In this document: positions 16,962 through 24,314 of the stretch, one piece after another
Layout: each line of letters opens with the position of its first letter
How positions within the stretch are numbered: the stretch's first letter is position 1
Source of the DNA: Persicitalea sp038242095
GTDB lineage: Bacteria > Bacteroidota > Bacteroidia > Cytophagales > Spirosomataceae
Reading direction: 5' to 3'
Length of the DNA: 29,105 bases
NCBI GenBank assembly: GCA_038242095.1
Contig: JBBSSJ010000021.1
Span: 1-29,105 of the forward strand
Program-made: the position numbers and the translations under genes
Notes under the pieces: generated by a model
What the model was told of the DNA's origin: nothing
Seen by the model: only the letters and a program-made list of their open reading frames with translations
Databases searched by the model: none

Positions 16962-17858
16962 CTACCCCATCGTCAACTCATCATACGCGGGTCCCAGGCT
17001 GCGCTCAATGCCGTCGCCCTGCATGTAGGTCGCGCCGGGAATGCTGGTCGCTTTCATGATTTCCTCTTTGCTTTTTCCAGCCTTGATTTCCTTACCTACG
17101 TAGGCCAGCACGCTTTCCAGGTAGCCTCCGAAGCGCTTGATTTCTTCCTTACCGCCCGTGATTTTCTCGGGATCGAAGGCGTGACCGAAAACAAAGAGCG
17201 TGTTTTTATCGAAGGTCTTGTCGGTTTTGTCCAACACCTTTACCCAGTTGTCGATACTCGCCCCAGCCGATTTGTCAATGAACGGGTAGCGGCCGTTGAA
17301 TAGCAAATCGCCCATGTGGGCCACGTTGGCATTCTCGAAATGCACGATGCTGTCGCCATCGGTATGGCCCGCACCGAAATAGTAGGTGCGGATACTTTCT
17401 TTCCCGATTTTCTGCTTCCAACCCTCGTTACCAAAAGTCATATCCGGAAAAAGCTGCTTGTCGACGCTGTCGCTCTTCTCGGCCACGGCGCGCTGATTCT
17501 TGTCGGAATTGACGTGCGCCACAACTTGCCCGACCAGACCTTTGTAAGCAATGTTACCGCTCGTGTGATCGCCGTGGTGGTGGGTGTTGATGAGGTAGCG
17601 GAACGGCTGCTCGCTGGTTTTGCGCAAAGCGCCGATCAGGTGCTCCGATTGCTCGGGAAACTGGGAATCGACCACGACGATGCCGTCTTTGTCGAGATAG
17701 TACGCGATGGTGCCTCCTTTTTCAGTGAAGACGCCCACGCCACCGCGCAGGTCCTTCATTTTGTAAGGGTCTTCCAGCCATTGGGCCAGTAGATTCTTGC
17801 TATTTAATAAAGTGAAACCCGTAAGGGCGGAGGCTTGGAGAAAGTGACGTCGTTGCAT
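16962..17858 (-). CDS. MBL-fold metallo-hydrolase, exported
   Basis: 298 aa. The metallo-beta-lactamase zinc ligands are all present: HHHGDH (H93, H95, D97, H98), H165 in GHTDGD, D184 in HMGDLLF and H226 in FVFGHAFDP. The N-terminus (MQRRHFLQASALTGFTLL) looks like a signal peptide and has an RR pair of Tat type, though without the full Tat consensus. The family is broad; the H165-x-D and binuclear site fit a hydrolase acting on a periplasmic ester, lactone or amide. It sits between the amylase and SMP-30 genes with 40-48 bp gaps. Confidence 0.9.
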   Translation of the reverse strand: MQRRHFLQASALTGFTLLNSKNLLAQWLEDPYKMKDLRGGVGVFTEKGGTIAYYLDKDGIVVVDSQFPEQSEHLIGALRKTSEQPFRYLINTHHHGDHTSGNIAYKGLVGQVVAHVNSDKNQRAVAEKSDSVDKQLFPDMTFGNEGWKQKIGKESIRTYYFGAGHTDGDSIVHFENANVAHMGDLLFNGRYPFIDKSAGASIDNWVKVLDKTDKTFDKNTLFVFGHAFDPEKITGGKEEIKRFGGYLESVLAYVGKEIKAGKSKEEIMKATSIPGATYMQGDGIERSLGPAYDELTMG

Positions 17859-17906
17859 GGTGGTTGGTTAGGTAAGTGAGGCAAGATACTGTTTTTCAAT
17901 GGTTTT

Positions 17907-19376
17907 TTAGCGGCCCAGCATTACGCTGCCGTACGCGGGTAGCACTAATTTGGCCGGATTGAGTTTTACGTTGGGGTGGCTTTGAAAAAGGATCTTGTTG
18001 TAGTCCAATTCCTTTTTTCCCAAACTTATTTTGCCGGGACGGCCCGTCAAATTATGAATCACCAGCGCGGGCTTGGTCGGGTGCGTTCGGTAGAAAGCCA
18101 GCGTTTTGCGGTCGGCGCAGGCGGCGGCCTGGAGGTTGGGCCGCAGTACCTGCCCCAGCGCGGGATGGGCCTTGCGGAGGGCGATGAGTTTTTTGTAAAA
18201 ATTCAACAGCGAGTCGGCATCGGCGGCCTGCGTAGCCTCGGAGCGCACGACATCGGGCGTTGAATAGCGCGTTTTGCTCCATTGCGTGAGTTGCGGATCA
18301 TCGCGGCGCTCGGTCCAGCGGAATGGCTCGCGAATATGCGGGTCGGGTTTGACGCCCAGCATCCCAAGCTCCTCGCCATAATACAGGTAGGGTTGTCCCG
18401 GTAAAGTCAGCAGCATGGCGGCGGCCAGTTTCATCTTGCCCGGGTGCCCGCCCGCCACGCTGCCGAGGCGGTTCATGTCGTGGTTGGTGAGCATGGTGGC
18501 GTCAATAAAATCGGGGTTAGCCGTGGCAAAGCGCGCGTAGTCGCTCAGCAGATTCTTGACCAACCCATAATCGCGCCCCGACTGGATGATGCCTTGCATG
18601 GCGTAGCTAAGGTCGAAGTGGAAATTGGCCCGCAATCCTTTAAAATAAGGCGCCACCTCGTCGGCGTTGGCCCACACTTCGCCCACTGTGTAGCCGTCGG
18701 GCTTGGTCTGCCGCACGACTCCGCCGAATTCCTCCCAAAACGCGACGTTCTTTTTCCGCTGCCAGGGCGGATAAATGTGGCGCGCGGCGTCGAGCCGGAA
18801 GCCGTCTACGCCGATTTCAGCGAGCCAGTAGCGCACGATCTTGTACACTTCTTCGCGCAGCCGCTCGCTCTCGTAATTGAGGTCGGGCATGCTCTTGATA
18901 AACATCGCGTAGTACTTTGCGGGGTCGCCGGGATTGTCGTGCCAGGGAAAAATCACGTGCGCGTCGGCGGTTTCCTCGCGTTTTTCCACGCCCAGCGCTT
19001 CGATCATCTCAGGCAGCATCCACCAATAAAAATCGCGGTAAGGATTGCTCGCCCCCAGACTGGCTTGCTTAAACCACGGGTGCTCCTCGCTCGTGTGGTT
19101 GATGACCAGGTCCATATAAACCTTTATGCCGCGCCCGTGGGCCTCGGCCAACAGGCGGCGGTAGTCGTCGAGGGTACCATACTCGGGATCGATACCGTAG
19201 TAATCCTGCACATCGTATTTATGGTACGAGGACGAAGGCTGAATCGGCGTGAGCCAGAGCGCCTCAACGCCCAAATCCTGTAAATAATCGAGTTTGGACG
19301 TGATGCCGTTGAGGTCCCCGATGCCGTCGCCGTTGGAATCGCAGAAAGAGCGGACGAAAATTTCGTAACAAACTCT
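17907..19376 (-). CDS. GH13 alpha-amylase family protein, 5' end missing
   Basis: The catalytic residues are intact in WLAEIGVDGFRLDAARH (Asp nucleophile), YTVGEVWANAD (Glu acid/base) and ATMLTNHDMNR (Asp), with MDLVINH earlier and a small C-terminal beta domain. Family homology continues upstream of the first usable start (TTG at 19274) to about 19376, where the frame still reads RVCYEIFVRSFCDSNGDGIGDLNG, which contains the first barrel strand. It then enters an octamer tandem array and a stop at 19407-19409 with no ATG, GTG or TTG. The signal peptide and true start are therefore missing; only the tail of maf lies upstream. A TTG start would drop barrel strand 1. It is probably a recent pseudogene or a gene expressed only by an unusual start. 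Confidence 0.82.
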   Translation of the reverse strand, partial: RVCYEIFVRSFCDSNGDGIGDLNGITSKLDYLQDLGVEALWLTPIQPSSSYHKYDVQDYYGIDPEYGTLDDYRRLLAEAHGRGIKVYMDLVINHTSEEHPWFKQASLGASNPYRDFYWWMLPEMIEALGVEKREETADAHVIFPWHDNPGDPAKYYAMFIKSMPDLNYESERLREEVYKIVRYWLAEIGVDGFRLDAARHIYPPWQRKKNVAFWEEFGGVVRQTKPDGYTVGEVWANADEVAPYFKGLRANFHFDLSYAMQGIIQSGRDYGLVKNLLSDYARFATANPDFIDATMLTNHDMNRLGSVAGGHPGKMKLAAAMLLTLPGQPYLYYGEELGMLGVKPDPHIREPFRWTERRDDPQLTQWSKTRYSTPDVVRSEATQAADADSLLNFYKKLIALRKAHPALGQVLRPNLQAAACADRKTLAFYRTHPTKPALVIHNLTGRPGKISLGKKELDYNKILFQSHPNVKLNPAKLVLPAYGSVMLGR

Positions 19377-19389
19377 GGGAAGGTGGTTG

Positions 19390-19421
19390 TTTAGTTGTTT
19401 AATCGTTTAACTGTTTAATTG
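19390..19421. repeat. Degenerate 8-bp tandem array between maf and the amylase
   Basis: Four near-copies of an octamer (plus strand TTTARYYG: TTTAGTTG, TTTAATCG, TTTAACTG, TTTAATTG) run head to tail, with a fifth, weaker copy (GGTGGTTG) at 19382. The array encodes the last residues and the stop codon of maf and replaces the expected start region of the amylase. Confidence 0.8.
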
Positions 19422-20007
19422 TTTGTGGATATGTAAAGTAGGGTGATAGCATCTCGTACACCAAATGCGTCGGCAGGCCCATGACGGTGTAGTACGAGCC
19501 CTCGATGCGTGCGATTCCCGTCAGGCCGATCCAGTCCTGCACCCCGTAGCCCCCGGCTTTGTCGAAGGGCGGTTGAGCGGCAACGTAGGTCCGGATTTCG
19601 CGATCGGTCAAAGTTCGGAAGGTAACCCGTGCGGTGTCGGTTTGGTTTATAAGTTTTCCGTGATCGAGCAAACAAACACCCGTGTGCACTTCGTGCGTCG
19701 CGCCCGAGAGCAATCGCAGCATCGCGAAGGCCTCATCGTCATCGGCGGGTTTGTTCAAAATTTGGCCGTCTTTGACTACGATCGTGTCGGCGCATAGCAC
19801 CAGGCGCTCGCCCGCATCAGCGAGGAAGCACGCGGCTTTTTGTCGGGCCAGGAAGGCGGGCACCTCCGCGGGTGGCATCGTAGCGGAAAAATCTTCGTCG
19901 GTGGGGCGTACTTCCGTCGTGAACTCAAAGCCCGATTGCTGCAGGAGTTGCCGGCGGCGCGGGGAGTTGGAGGCCAGCAGCAGCGGGCGAGTCAGGGAGA
20001 CGATCAT
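19399..20007 (-). CDS. maf: Maf family nucleotide pyrophosphatase
   Basis: 202 aa. Signature blocks are LLLASNSPRRRQLL (10-22), CADTIVV (72-78), NKPADDDEA (85-93), SGATHEVHTG (101-110), FDKAGGYGVQD (148-158) and EGSYYTVMGLP (169-179). The family hydrolyses non-canonical or modified nucleoside triphosphates to monophosphates. The core ends near YEMLSPYF; the final eight or so residues (PQTIKQLND) and the stop are read from the octamer repeat, so the tail is probably not ancestral. It is the first gene of the long minus-strand run. Confidence 0.94.
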   Translation of the reverse strand: MIVSLTRPLLLASNSPRRRQLLQQSGFEFTTEVRPTDEDFSATMPPAEVPAFLARQKAACFLADAGERLVLCADTIVVKDGQILNKPADDDEAFAMLRLLSGATHEVHTGVCLLDHGKLINQTDTARVTFRTLTDREIRTYVAAQPPFDKAGGYGVQDWIGLTGIARIEGSYYTVMGLPTHLVYEMLSPYFTYPQTIKQLND

Positions 20008-20036
20008 CGAGATTAGGCTTTCGTTAAAAACGGGCG

Positions 20037-20044
20037 CAAAGATA
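20037..20044 (-). promoter_or_regulatory. Candidate -7 element of maf
   Basis: Minus-strand TATCTTTG matches TAnnTTTG, 29 bp before the maf ATG. No good -33 TTTG is visible at 19-20 bp. Confidence 0.42.
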
Positions 20045-20178
20045 CTTCATGATTTTAGAAAGCTTGATTCCAGCCGGCATTTATGGGCCAGAAAAACATC
20101 ATTATTCCCCTATTAACGGGACACTAAAGAATTCTGGTGGTCTTTGCGGACACATAAAAAAATTTATTAATTAGAATA

Positions 20179-20210
20179 TTTGTACAATAGATGTATTAAC
20201 ACTAATTTTG
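20179..20210 (+). promoter_or_regulatory. Bacteroidota-type promoter of the MarR gene
   Basis: TTTG (20179-20182), a 20-bp spacer and TAATTTTG (20203-20210) match the -33/-7 consensus of the primary sigma factor in Bacteroidota. Transcription should begin near 20216, about 15 nt before the ATG at 20231. This rules out the upstream TTG at 20180 as a start. Confidence 0.75.
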
Positions 20211-20230
20211 CAACCATCACGAGTAAGCGC

Positions 20231-20686
20231 ATGGCGATAGAGCAGGATATCAAGCAAACCAAGTTCAGAAGCCCCTACCAGAGGCTGTCGATCAACCTGA
20301 TTTACACCGGGAATTGGTTGACGCACCGGCAACTCGAAATCTTTCGGGATCACGACCTGACCCCGCAGCAGTTTAATGTACTGAGGATTTTGCGCGGCCA
20401 CCAGCCTGAACCCATGACGGTCAACGCCATTTCGGAAAGGATGCTGGACAAAACCTCCAACACCTCCCGATTGGTGGACAAGCTTCTGGCGAAAGGCTGG
20501 CTCGTGCGCGTGGTTTGTAAATCGGACCGTCGGGCGGTGGATATAAGCATTACCCGCAACGGGCTCGACGTCCTGGCCAAGATCGACCCGTTATTGGTTA
20601 TCAGGGAGAAGGACTTACACACGCTTTCGGAAGAGGAAGCTACCGTATTAAGCAATCTGCTCGATAAATTACGGGCCTCGGCCTGA
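20231..20686 (+). CDS. MarR family winged-helix transcriptional regulator
   Basis: 151 aa from the ATG at 20231. The winged helix-turn-helix spans about 42-112: LTPQQFNVLRIL, the recognition part KTSNTSRLVDKLLAKGWLVR, and the wing KSDRRAVDISIT with the typical D-R-R. Flanking helices form the dimer interface. A TTG at 20180 in frame is rejected because it falls inside the promoter. The yceI-like gene lies 89 bp downstream on the same strand; the regulator may control it and itself, as is common for MarR pairs. No ligand can be inferred. Confidence 0.93.
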   Translation: MAIEQDIKQTKFRSPYQRLSINLIYTGNWLTHRQLEIFRDHDLTPQQFNVLRILRGHQPEPMTVNAISERMLDKTSNTSRLVDKLLAKGWLVRVVCKSDRRAVDISITRNGLDVLAKIDPLLVIREKDLHTLSEEEATVLSNLLDKLRASA

Positions 20687-20687
20687 G

Positions 20688-20736
20688 CCATACTTTACAC
20701 ACACTTTTAATTAATTTGGCCATACCATACACACAC
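20688..20736 (+). promoter_or_regulatory. Direct repeats upstream of the YceI gene, candidate operator
   Basis: CCATAC-N3-ACACACAC occurs twice, at 20688-20704 and 20720-20736, exactly 32 bp apart (about three helical turns). A weak -7-like TTAATTTG lies between the copies at 20711-20718. The sites fill the gap between the MarR and YceI genes. Binding by the MarR protein is a guess from position; MarR sites are usually inverted repeats. Confidence 0.4.
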
Positions 20737-20775
20737 AAATTTTAACAACTCAATTTTAGACTAAAAACGATTTCT

Positions 20776-21390
20776 ATGAAAAAGACTAAAAACTGGCTGG
20801 TCCTGCTGGCCGCTTCGGTACTGCTGACAAGCGCCACGCTGATCGATCCCGCGAAAAAAGCCACGACTTACAAAGTGGACACGTCGAAAAGCGAATTGAA
20901 GTGGAACGGGAAGAAAGTGACCGGCGAGCACCACGGCACGATCGACCTGAAAGAGGGTTCGTTTACGCTCGATGGCACCAAGCTGACGGGCGGCTCCTTC
21001 GTGGCCGACATGAACAGCATTACCAATGCTGACCTCACGGATAAGGAGTACAACGGCAAGCTGGTAGGTCACCTGAAATCGGAAGATTTCTTTGGTGTGG
21101 AAAAGCATCCAACGGCTACGTTTGTGGTGACTAAAACGTCTCCCCAGACCAACGGTATGGAGGAGGTGACCGGTAATCTGACGATCAGGGGCATCACCAA
21201 GCCGGTTACTTTTCCGGTTAAAGTGACGCCGATGGGCAAAGGCGCGATGGTGAAGGGTACCATCATCGTCGACCGCTCCAAGTACGATATGAAGTTTCGC
21301 TCGAAATCCTTTTTCGATGCAGCCACGCTGGGCGATAAAATGGTTTATGACGATTTCGAGATCGAAGTCGATTTGGTAAGCATGAAGTAA
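20776..21390 (+). CDS. YceI family protein, periplasmic
   Basis: 204 aa with a signal peptide (KKTKNWLVLLAASVLLTSATL). The rest is the single lipocalin-like YceI barrel: YKVDTSKSELKWNGKKVTGEHHG at the start, FVADMNSIT, GHLKSEDFF, HPTATFV, GNLTIRGITKPVTFPV and FDAATLGDKM. The family binds isoprenoid-like lipids and is often linked to stress or respiration genes. It is preceded by the MarR gene and a direct-repeat spacer and followed by a strong terminator, so it forms a short unit of its own or with marR. Confidence 0.94.
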   Translation: MKKTKNWLVLLAASVLLTSATLIDPAKKATTYKVDTSKSELKWNGKKVTGEHHGTIDLKEGSFTLDGTKLTGGSFVADMNSITNADLTDKEYNGKLVGHLKSEDFFGVEKHPTATFVVTKTSPQTNGMEEVTGNLTIRGITKPVTFPVKVTPMGKGAMVKGTIIVDRSKYDMKFRSKSFFDAATLGDKMVYDDFEIEVDLVSMK

Positions 21391-21410
21391 AGAAGATTCA
21401 GGATTTGTAG

Positions 21411-21446
21411 AAAAGGCCCGTTCGAATGATCGAACGGGCCTTTTTA
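21411..21446 (+). terminator. Rho-independent terminator after the YceI gene
   Basis: A perfect 15-bp stem (21411-21425 with 21430-21444), an ATGA loop and a T run on the plus strand. The other strand ends the stem in four T as well, so it may also stop transcripts of the convergent HsdR_N gene, whose stop codon overlaps its end at 21444. Confidence 0.93.
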
Positions 21447-21899
21447 GTTTCTTTCAAAAGCTGGAAAATCATCCAAATACACAATCTGGCCATTTTCTAT
21501 TCTGAAACAGAAGTGCTCCAACCCGTTGGTAATTGCCAGGAAACGCGGCCGCAGCGTGAAACTGTAGCGGGCGATTTGGGCCATGGTCCCCTGGGCAATC
21601 TTCACATCGGGAGATTTGCACTCGACCAGCAGATGCGGCCGTCCGTCGGTGCCCAGCACCATGATGTCGGAGCGCTTGGCGAGTTTGTTGTAGTACAAAC
21701 CCGTCTCGATGGCAAAAAGTGATTTGGGATAGTGGTACTGGTTAATCAATAAATGCACAAAGTGCTGCCGCACCCACTCCTCGGGCGTTAGCATGATATA
21801 CTTCCGCCGAATCAAGTCGTAAATGTGCGGTTTCCCGTTCAGCGCCTTAACTTTGTGGGCAAATGAGGGTAAATTTAATTGAGAATTGAAAGTTGGCAA
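21444..21899 (-). CDS. Stand-alone HsdR N-terminal domain protein (HSDR_N_2, PD-(D/E)XK type)
   Basis: 151 aa. The nuclease-type residues are E65 (FAIETG), D78 (KRSDIMVLG) and E93-C-K95 (LLVECKSP), followed by a helix with QGTMAQIARY and TNGLEHFCF. LTPEEWVRQHFVHLLI is the typical lead-in of the family. It is only the N-terminal domain; there is no helicase, HsdM or HsdS, so it is not a working type I restriction system. The TTG start at 21899 lies inside a 7-bp tandem array, and the first ATG in frame is at residue 36, within the conserved region. A -7 element lies 41 bp upstream of that TTG. From memory, homologues often neighbour AMP nucleosidase genes; I could not check this. Confidence 0.87.
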   Translation of the reverse strand: MPTFNSQLNLPSFAHKVKALNGKPHIYDLIRRKYIMLTPEEWVRQHFVHLLINQYHYPKSLFAIETGLYYNKLAKRSDIMVLGTDGRPHLLVECKSPDVKIAQGTMAQIARYSFTLRPRFLAITNGLEHFCFRIENGQIVYLDDFPAFERN

Positions 21900-21906
21900 T
21901 TGATAA
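21879..21906. repeat. Degenerate 7-bp tandem array over the HsdR_N start
   Basis: Four heptamers head to tail on the plus strand: TTGAGAA, TTGAAAG, TTGGCAA and TTGATAA. The array covers the presumed start codon of the minus-strand gene and encodes its first residues. Confidence 0.75.
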
Positions 21907-21939
21907 TTAGGGGTTTCTCACTTCATGGCTTTCAGGAGC

Positions 21940-21947
21940 CAAATATA
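21940..21947 (-). promoter_or_regulatory. Candidate -7 element of the HsdR_N gene
   Basis: Minus-strand TATATTTG matches TAnnTTTG and predicts a leader of about 30-35 nt to the TTG at 21899. The -33 box is not clear. Confidence 0.42.
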
Positions 21948-22038
21948 AAGAACGAAGCTTACAATACGCTTTGTCTGTTATTTCAATATTCATTATTAAC
22001 AGCGCGGGGTGCTCCGTCTCCATTCTCCATCAACACAA

Positions 22039-22809
22039 ATGAACACTAAGAAAGAAATTGTCAAGAACTGGCTGCCGCGTTATACGGGGACACCCGCTGA
22101 GGAGTTTGGCGAGTATATTTTGCTCACCAACTTTATCAATTACGTCACGATGTTTGCCGAGAAATTCGATGTCGAGGTAAAGGGAATCGGGCGGGCAATG
22201 CAAACGGCTACGGCCAACAATATTACGATCATCAACTTCGGGATGGGCAGTGCCATGGCGGCTACCGTGATGGATTTGCTGTCGGCCATTAAGCCTAAGG
22301 CCGTGCTGTTCCTGGGGAAGTGCGGCGGTTTAAAGAAAACGCAGGTCGGCGATTTCGTGCTGCCCATCGCCGCCATCCGGGGCGAGGGAACCAGCAACGA
22401 CTACATGCCGACCGAGATTCCGGCCCTGCCGTCGTTCCGGCTACAGCGCACGGTATCGTCGAGTATCGCCCGCCACGAGATGGACTATTGGACGGGTACC
22501 GTCTATACTACCAACCGGCGCATTTGGGAGCACGATGAAAAATTTAAAGACTACCTCCGCGAGATTCGTGCCCTGGCCATCGACATGGAAACGGCCACCA
22601 TCTTTATCGTGGGCTTTGCCAATTCCATCCCGCACGGCGCGCTGTTGCTGGTATCTGACAATCCGATGGTACCCGAAGGCGTCAAGACTGAGGAAAGCGA
22701 CCGCAAGGTGACTACCAGTTTCGTGCAAAAACACATTGACATCGGCATCGACGCCCTCACCGAACTAGCCGAATCCGGTGAATCGGTCAAGCATTTGCGG
22801 TACGAGTAG
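22039..22809 (+). CDS. amn: AMP nucleosidase
   Basis: 256 aa from the ATG at 22039; a start 30 bp upstream is possible but adds only non-conserved residues. The nucleoside-phosphorylase fold is shown by INFGMGSAMAA (65-75), FLGKCGGLKKTQVGDFV (91-107), IDMETATIF (181-189) and LVSDNPM (204-210). It cleaves AMP to adenine and ribose 5-phosphate. This is the short form without the extra N-terminal domain of the E. coli enzyme. It diverges from the HsdR_N gene and ends 6 bp from the convergent GH140-type gene. Confidence 0.93.
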   Translation: MNTKKEIVKNWLPRYTGTPAEEFGEYILLTNFINYVTMFAEKFDVEVKGIGRAMQTATANNITIINFGMGSAMAATVMDLLSAIKPKAVLFLGKCGGLKKTQVGDFVLPIAAIRGEGTSNDYMPTEIPALPSFRLQRTVSSSIARHEMDYWTGTVYTTNRRIWEHDEKFKDYLREIRALAIDMETATIFIVGFANSIPHGALLLVSDNPMVPEGVKTEESDRKVTTSFVQKHIDIGIDALTELAESGESVKHLRYE

Positions 22810-22815
22810 TGTAAA

Positions 22816-24219
22816 TTACTTTACCCCAAATCCTGCCCATGGCTTGCCGGCATCGTCCAGCACCAACACCCAATCGGTGTCCGGTCCGGCGGCGTAGGGC
22901 TTAAACTCTACCACGCCTTCGTTCTTTAATTCTCCAATCTTGATACTCACGCCATCGCGCGGATTATACCAATATGCCAACAACCTAGGCGCGGCGACCA
23001 ACATGCTGAGGTCAATTTGGAGCGGTTTGCCGTGCGGCGTGTAGGCGATCAGAAAATCCATATCTTCGGAAATTGCCGACATCTGGTAGCCCCCGTCTTC
23101 GGGATTTTCATTTTTGATGGCCCGCTGTTCGGGCATCAACCGCCACCAGGGATGCGCGTCCATGAGTTTACGGATGTAGCCCATTTGGTAAGCCCCCGGC
23201 AAATCCAGCGCCCGCTTCCAGTGCGTGCGCGCAAACGAAATCGGCGGGTTCCGGTCCGGATCGAAAAACTGCCATACATCGTGGCAGCCGTAGGTATGTC
23301 CGCAAGCCCCCGCCAGCACCGACCACCAGGCCGCTTGCCGGGCATCGAAATCATCGAAGTACCCGAGCTGTGGCTTCCAGTCGATGGGATGGTCCTCGTA
23401 GCGCGGCTCCCCATCTAGCGTGGGTTTTACCGGAAACAGGTAGTGATTTTGGCGGGTAAAGACGTAGTTTTTCTTGTCTCGCGCGACGTGGCCCGACTGG
23501 AACATATTGATGTCGAGCCATTTATCCTGATGAAAAAAGGCCGCCGAGTTACTATCACCCATGGGATGGTACGTCATCAATCGATTGCCGCCATCGCCCG
23601 CTTTCAATCCTTCGGCCATGGCGCGGATGATCTTGTAATGCGCTTCGGTTTCGGGGCTCCGGTCGCCGCCCAGCATCCAGATTACATTTTTATTTTTGTA
23701 CCGCTTGCCCAGGAACTCTCCGTAAATACGCGCATTTTCGGGCGTAAAAATCTCCGGCCCCATCCCCCATTTTTTATTGAATTTATCGCCCCAGGTGGGC
23801 AGCAGCGCCACGAACATGCCGTACTGCGCGGCTTTGTCGATCACGTAATCCACGTGTTTGAAGTAGGCTTCGTTGGGCTGAGTCGGGTCGTTATCGATCA
23901 GCGGGATTTGACCATAAGCATTGGGCTGGGTAAGACCGTTGAATTCGGCCAGCGCCACGGCCTGAATGACGTTGTAGCCCTTATCGGCACGATTTTTCAG
24001 ATAAAAATCAGCCTCCTCGCGGCTCAGACGGTGGAAAAGCTCCCAGGCCGTATCGCCCAGCCAGAATAGCTTTTTATCGTTGCCCTGCGAAATATAACGC
24101 TTGTCTTTAACGATGTAAAGCTTTTGCCAGGAGGGCTGTCCCGTAGCGGGTTTCCTTGTCTGGGCAAAAACGGGGAGGGCAAGAAAAAGGGCAAGAATGA
24201 GGAATACTATTCTATTCAT
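22816..24219 (-). CDS. GH140-type glycoside hydrolase (DUF4038 apiosidase-like, with collagen-binding-like C-domain)
   Basis: 467 aa with a signal peptide cut near residue 20 (FLALPVFAQ). The barrel shows FWLGDTAWELFHRLSREEADFYLKNRADKGYNVIQAV and KNVIWMLGGDRSPE; candidate catalytic acids are D186 and E271 (TLDGEPRYED). DFDARQAAWWSVLAGACGHTYG is a family block. The last 100 residues form a small beta domain of the PF12904 kind. The characterised relative BT1012 releases apiose from rhamnogalacturonan-II. No SusC/D pair or other pectin enzyme lies in this window, so the substrate is uncertain. Confidence 0.88.
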   Translation of the reverse strand: MNRIVFLILALFLALPVFAQTRKPATGQPSWQKLYIVKDKRYISQGNDKKLFWLGDTAWELFHRLSREEADFYLKNRADKGYNVIQAVALAEFNGLTQPNAYGQIPLIDNDPTQPNEAYFKHVDYVIDKAAQYGMFVALLPTWGDKFNKKWGMGPEIFTPENARIYGEFLGKRYKNKNVIWMLGGDRSPETEAHYKIIRAMAEGLKAGDGGNRLMTYHPMGDSNSAAFFHQDKWLDINMFQSGHVARDKKNYVFTRQNHYLFPVKPTLDGEPRYEDHPIDWKPQLGYFDDFDARQAAWWSVLAGACGHTYGCHDVWQFFDPDRNPPISFARTHWKRALDLPGAYQMGYIRKLMDAHPWWRLMPEQRAIKNENPEDGGYQMSAISEDMDFLIAYTPHGKPLQIDLSMLVAAPRLLAYWYNPRDGVSIKIGELKNEGVVEFKPYAAGPDTDWVLVLDDAGKPWAGFGVK

Positions 24220-24302
24220 TGATGGTTGTAAAGGTGATTCCTGCGAAGTAACAAACTGCCGGGCTTGGTAGCAAACTTTTTCCGGGCGGCAACACTTTTC
24301 AT

Positions 24303-24310
24303 TACCTTTG
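24303..24310 (+). promoter_or_regulatory. -7 element of cca, predicting a leaderless or near-leaderless mRNA
   Basis: TACCTTTG fits TAnnTTTG exactly and ends only 4 bp before the ATG at 24315. Transcription normally begins about 5-7 nt after this element, at or just inside the start codon. A TTTT at 24278-24281 could serve as a poor -33 box. Confidence 0.5.
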
Positions 24311-24314
24311 CGGC

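Noticed and set aside
19399..19409. Programmed frameshift joining maf to the amylase
   Set aside because: There is no slippery site with a stimulating structure, and a Maf-amylase fusion makes no biological sense. Truncation at the repeat explains the data better.
20171..20401. Minus-strand small open frame over the MarR promoter
   Set aside because: It overlaps a well-formed plus-strand promoter and the MarR coding start, and has no recognisable features.
21444..21899. Type I restriction-modification system
   Set aside because: Only an N-terminal HsdR domain is encoded; methylase, specificity and motor parts are absent.
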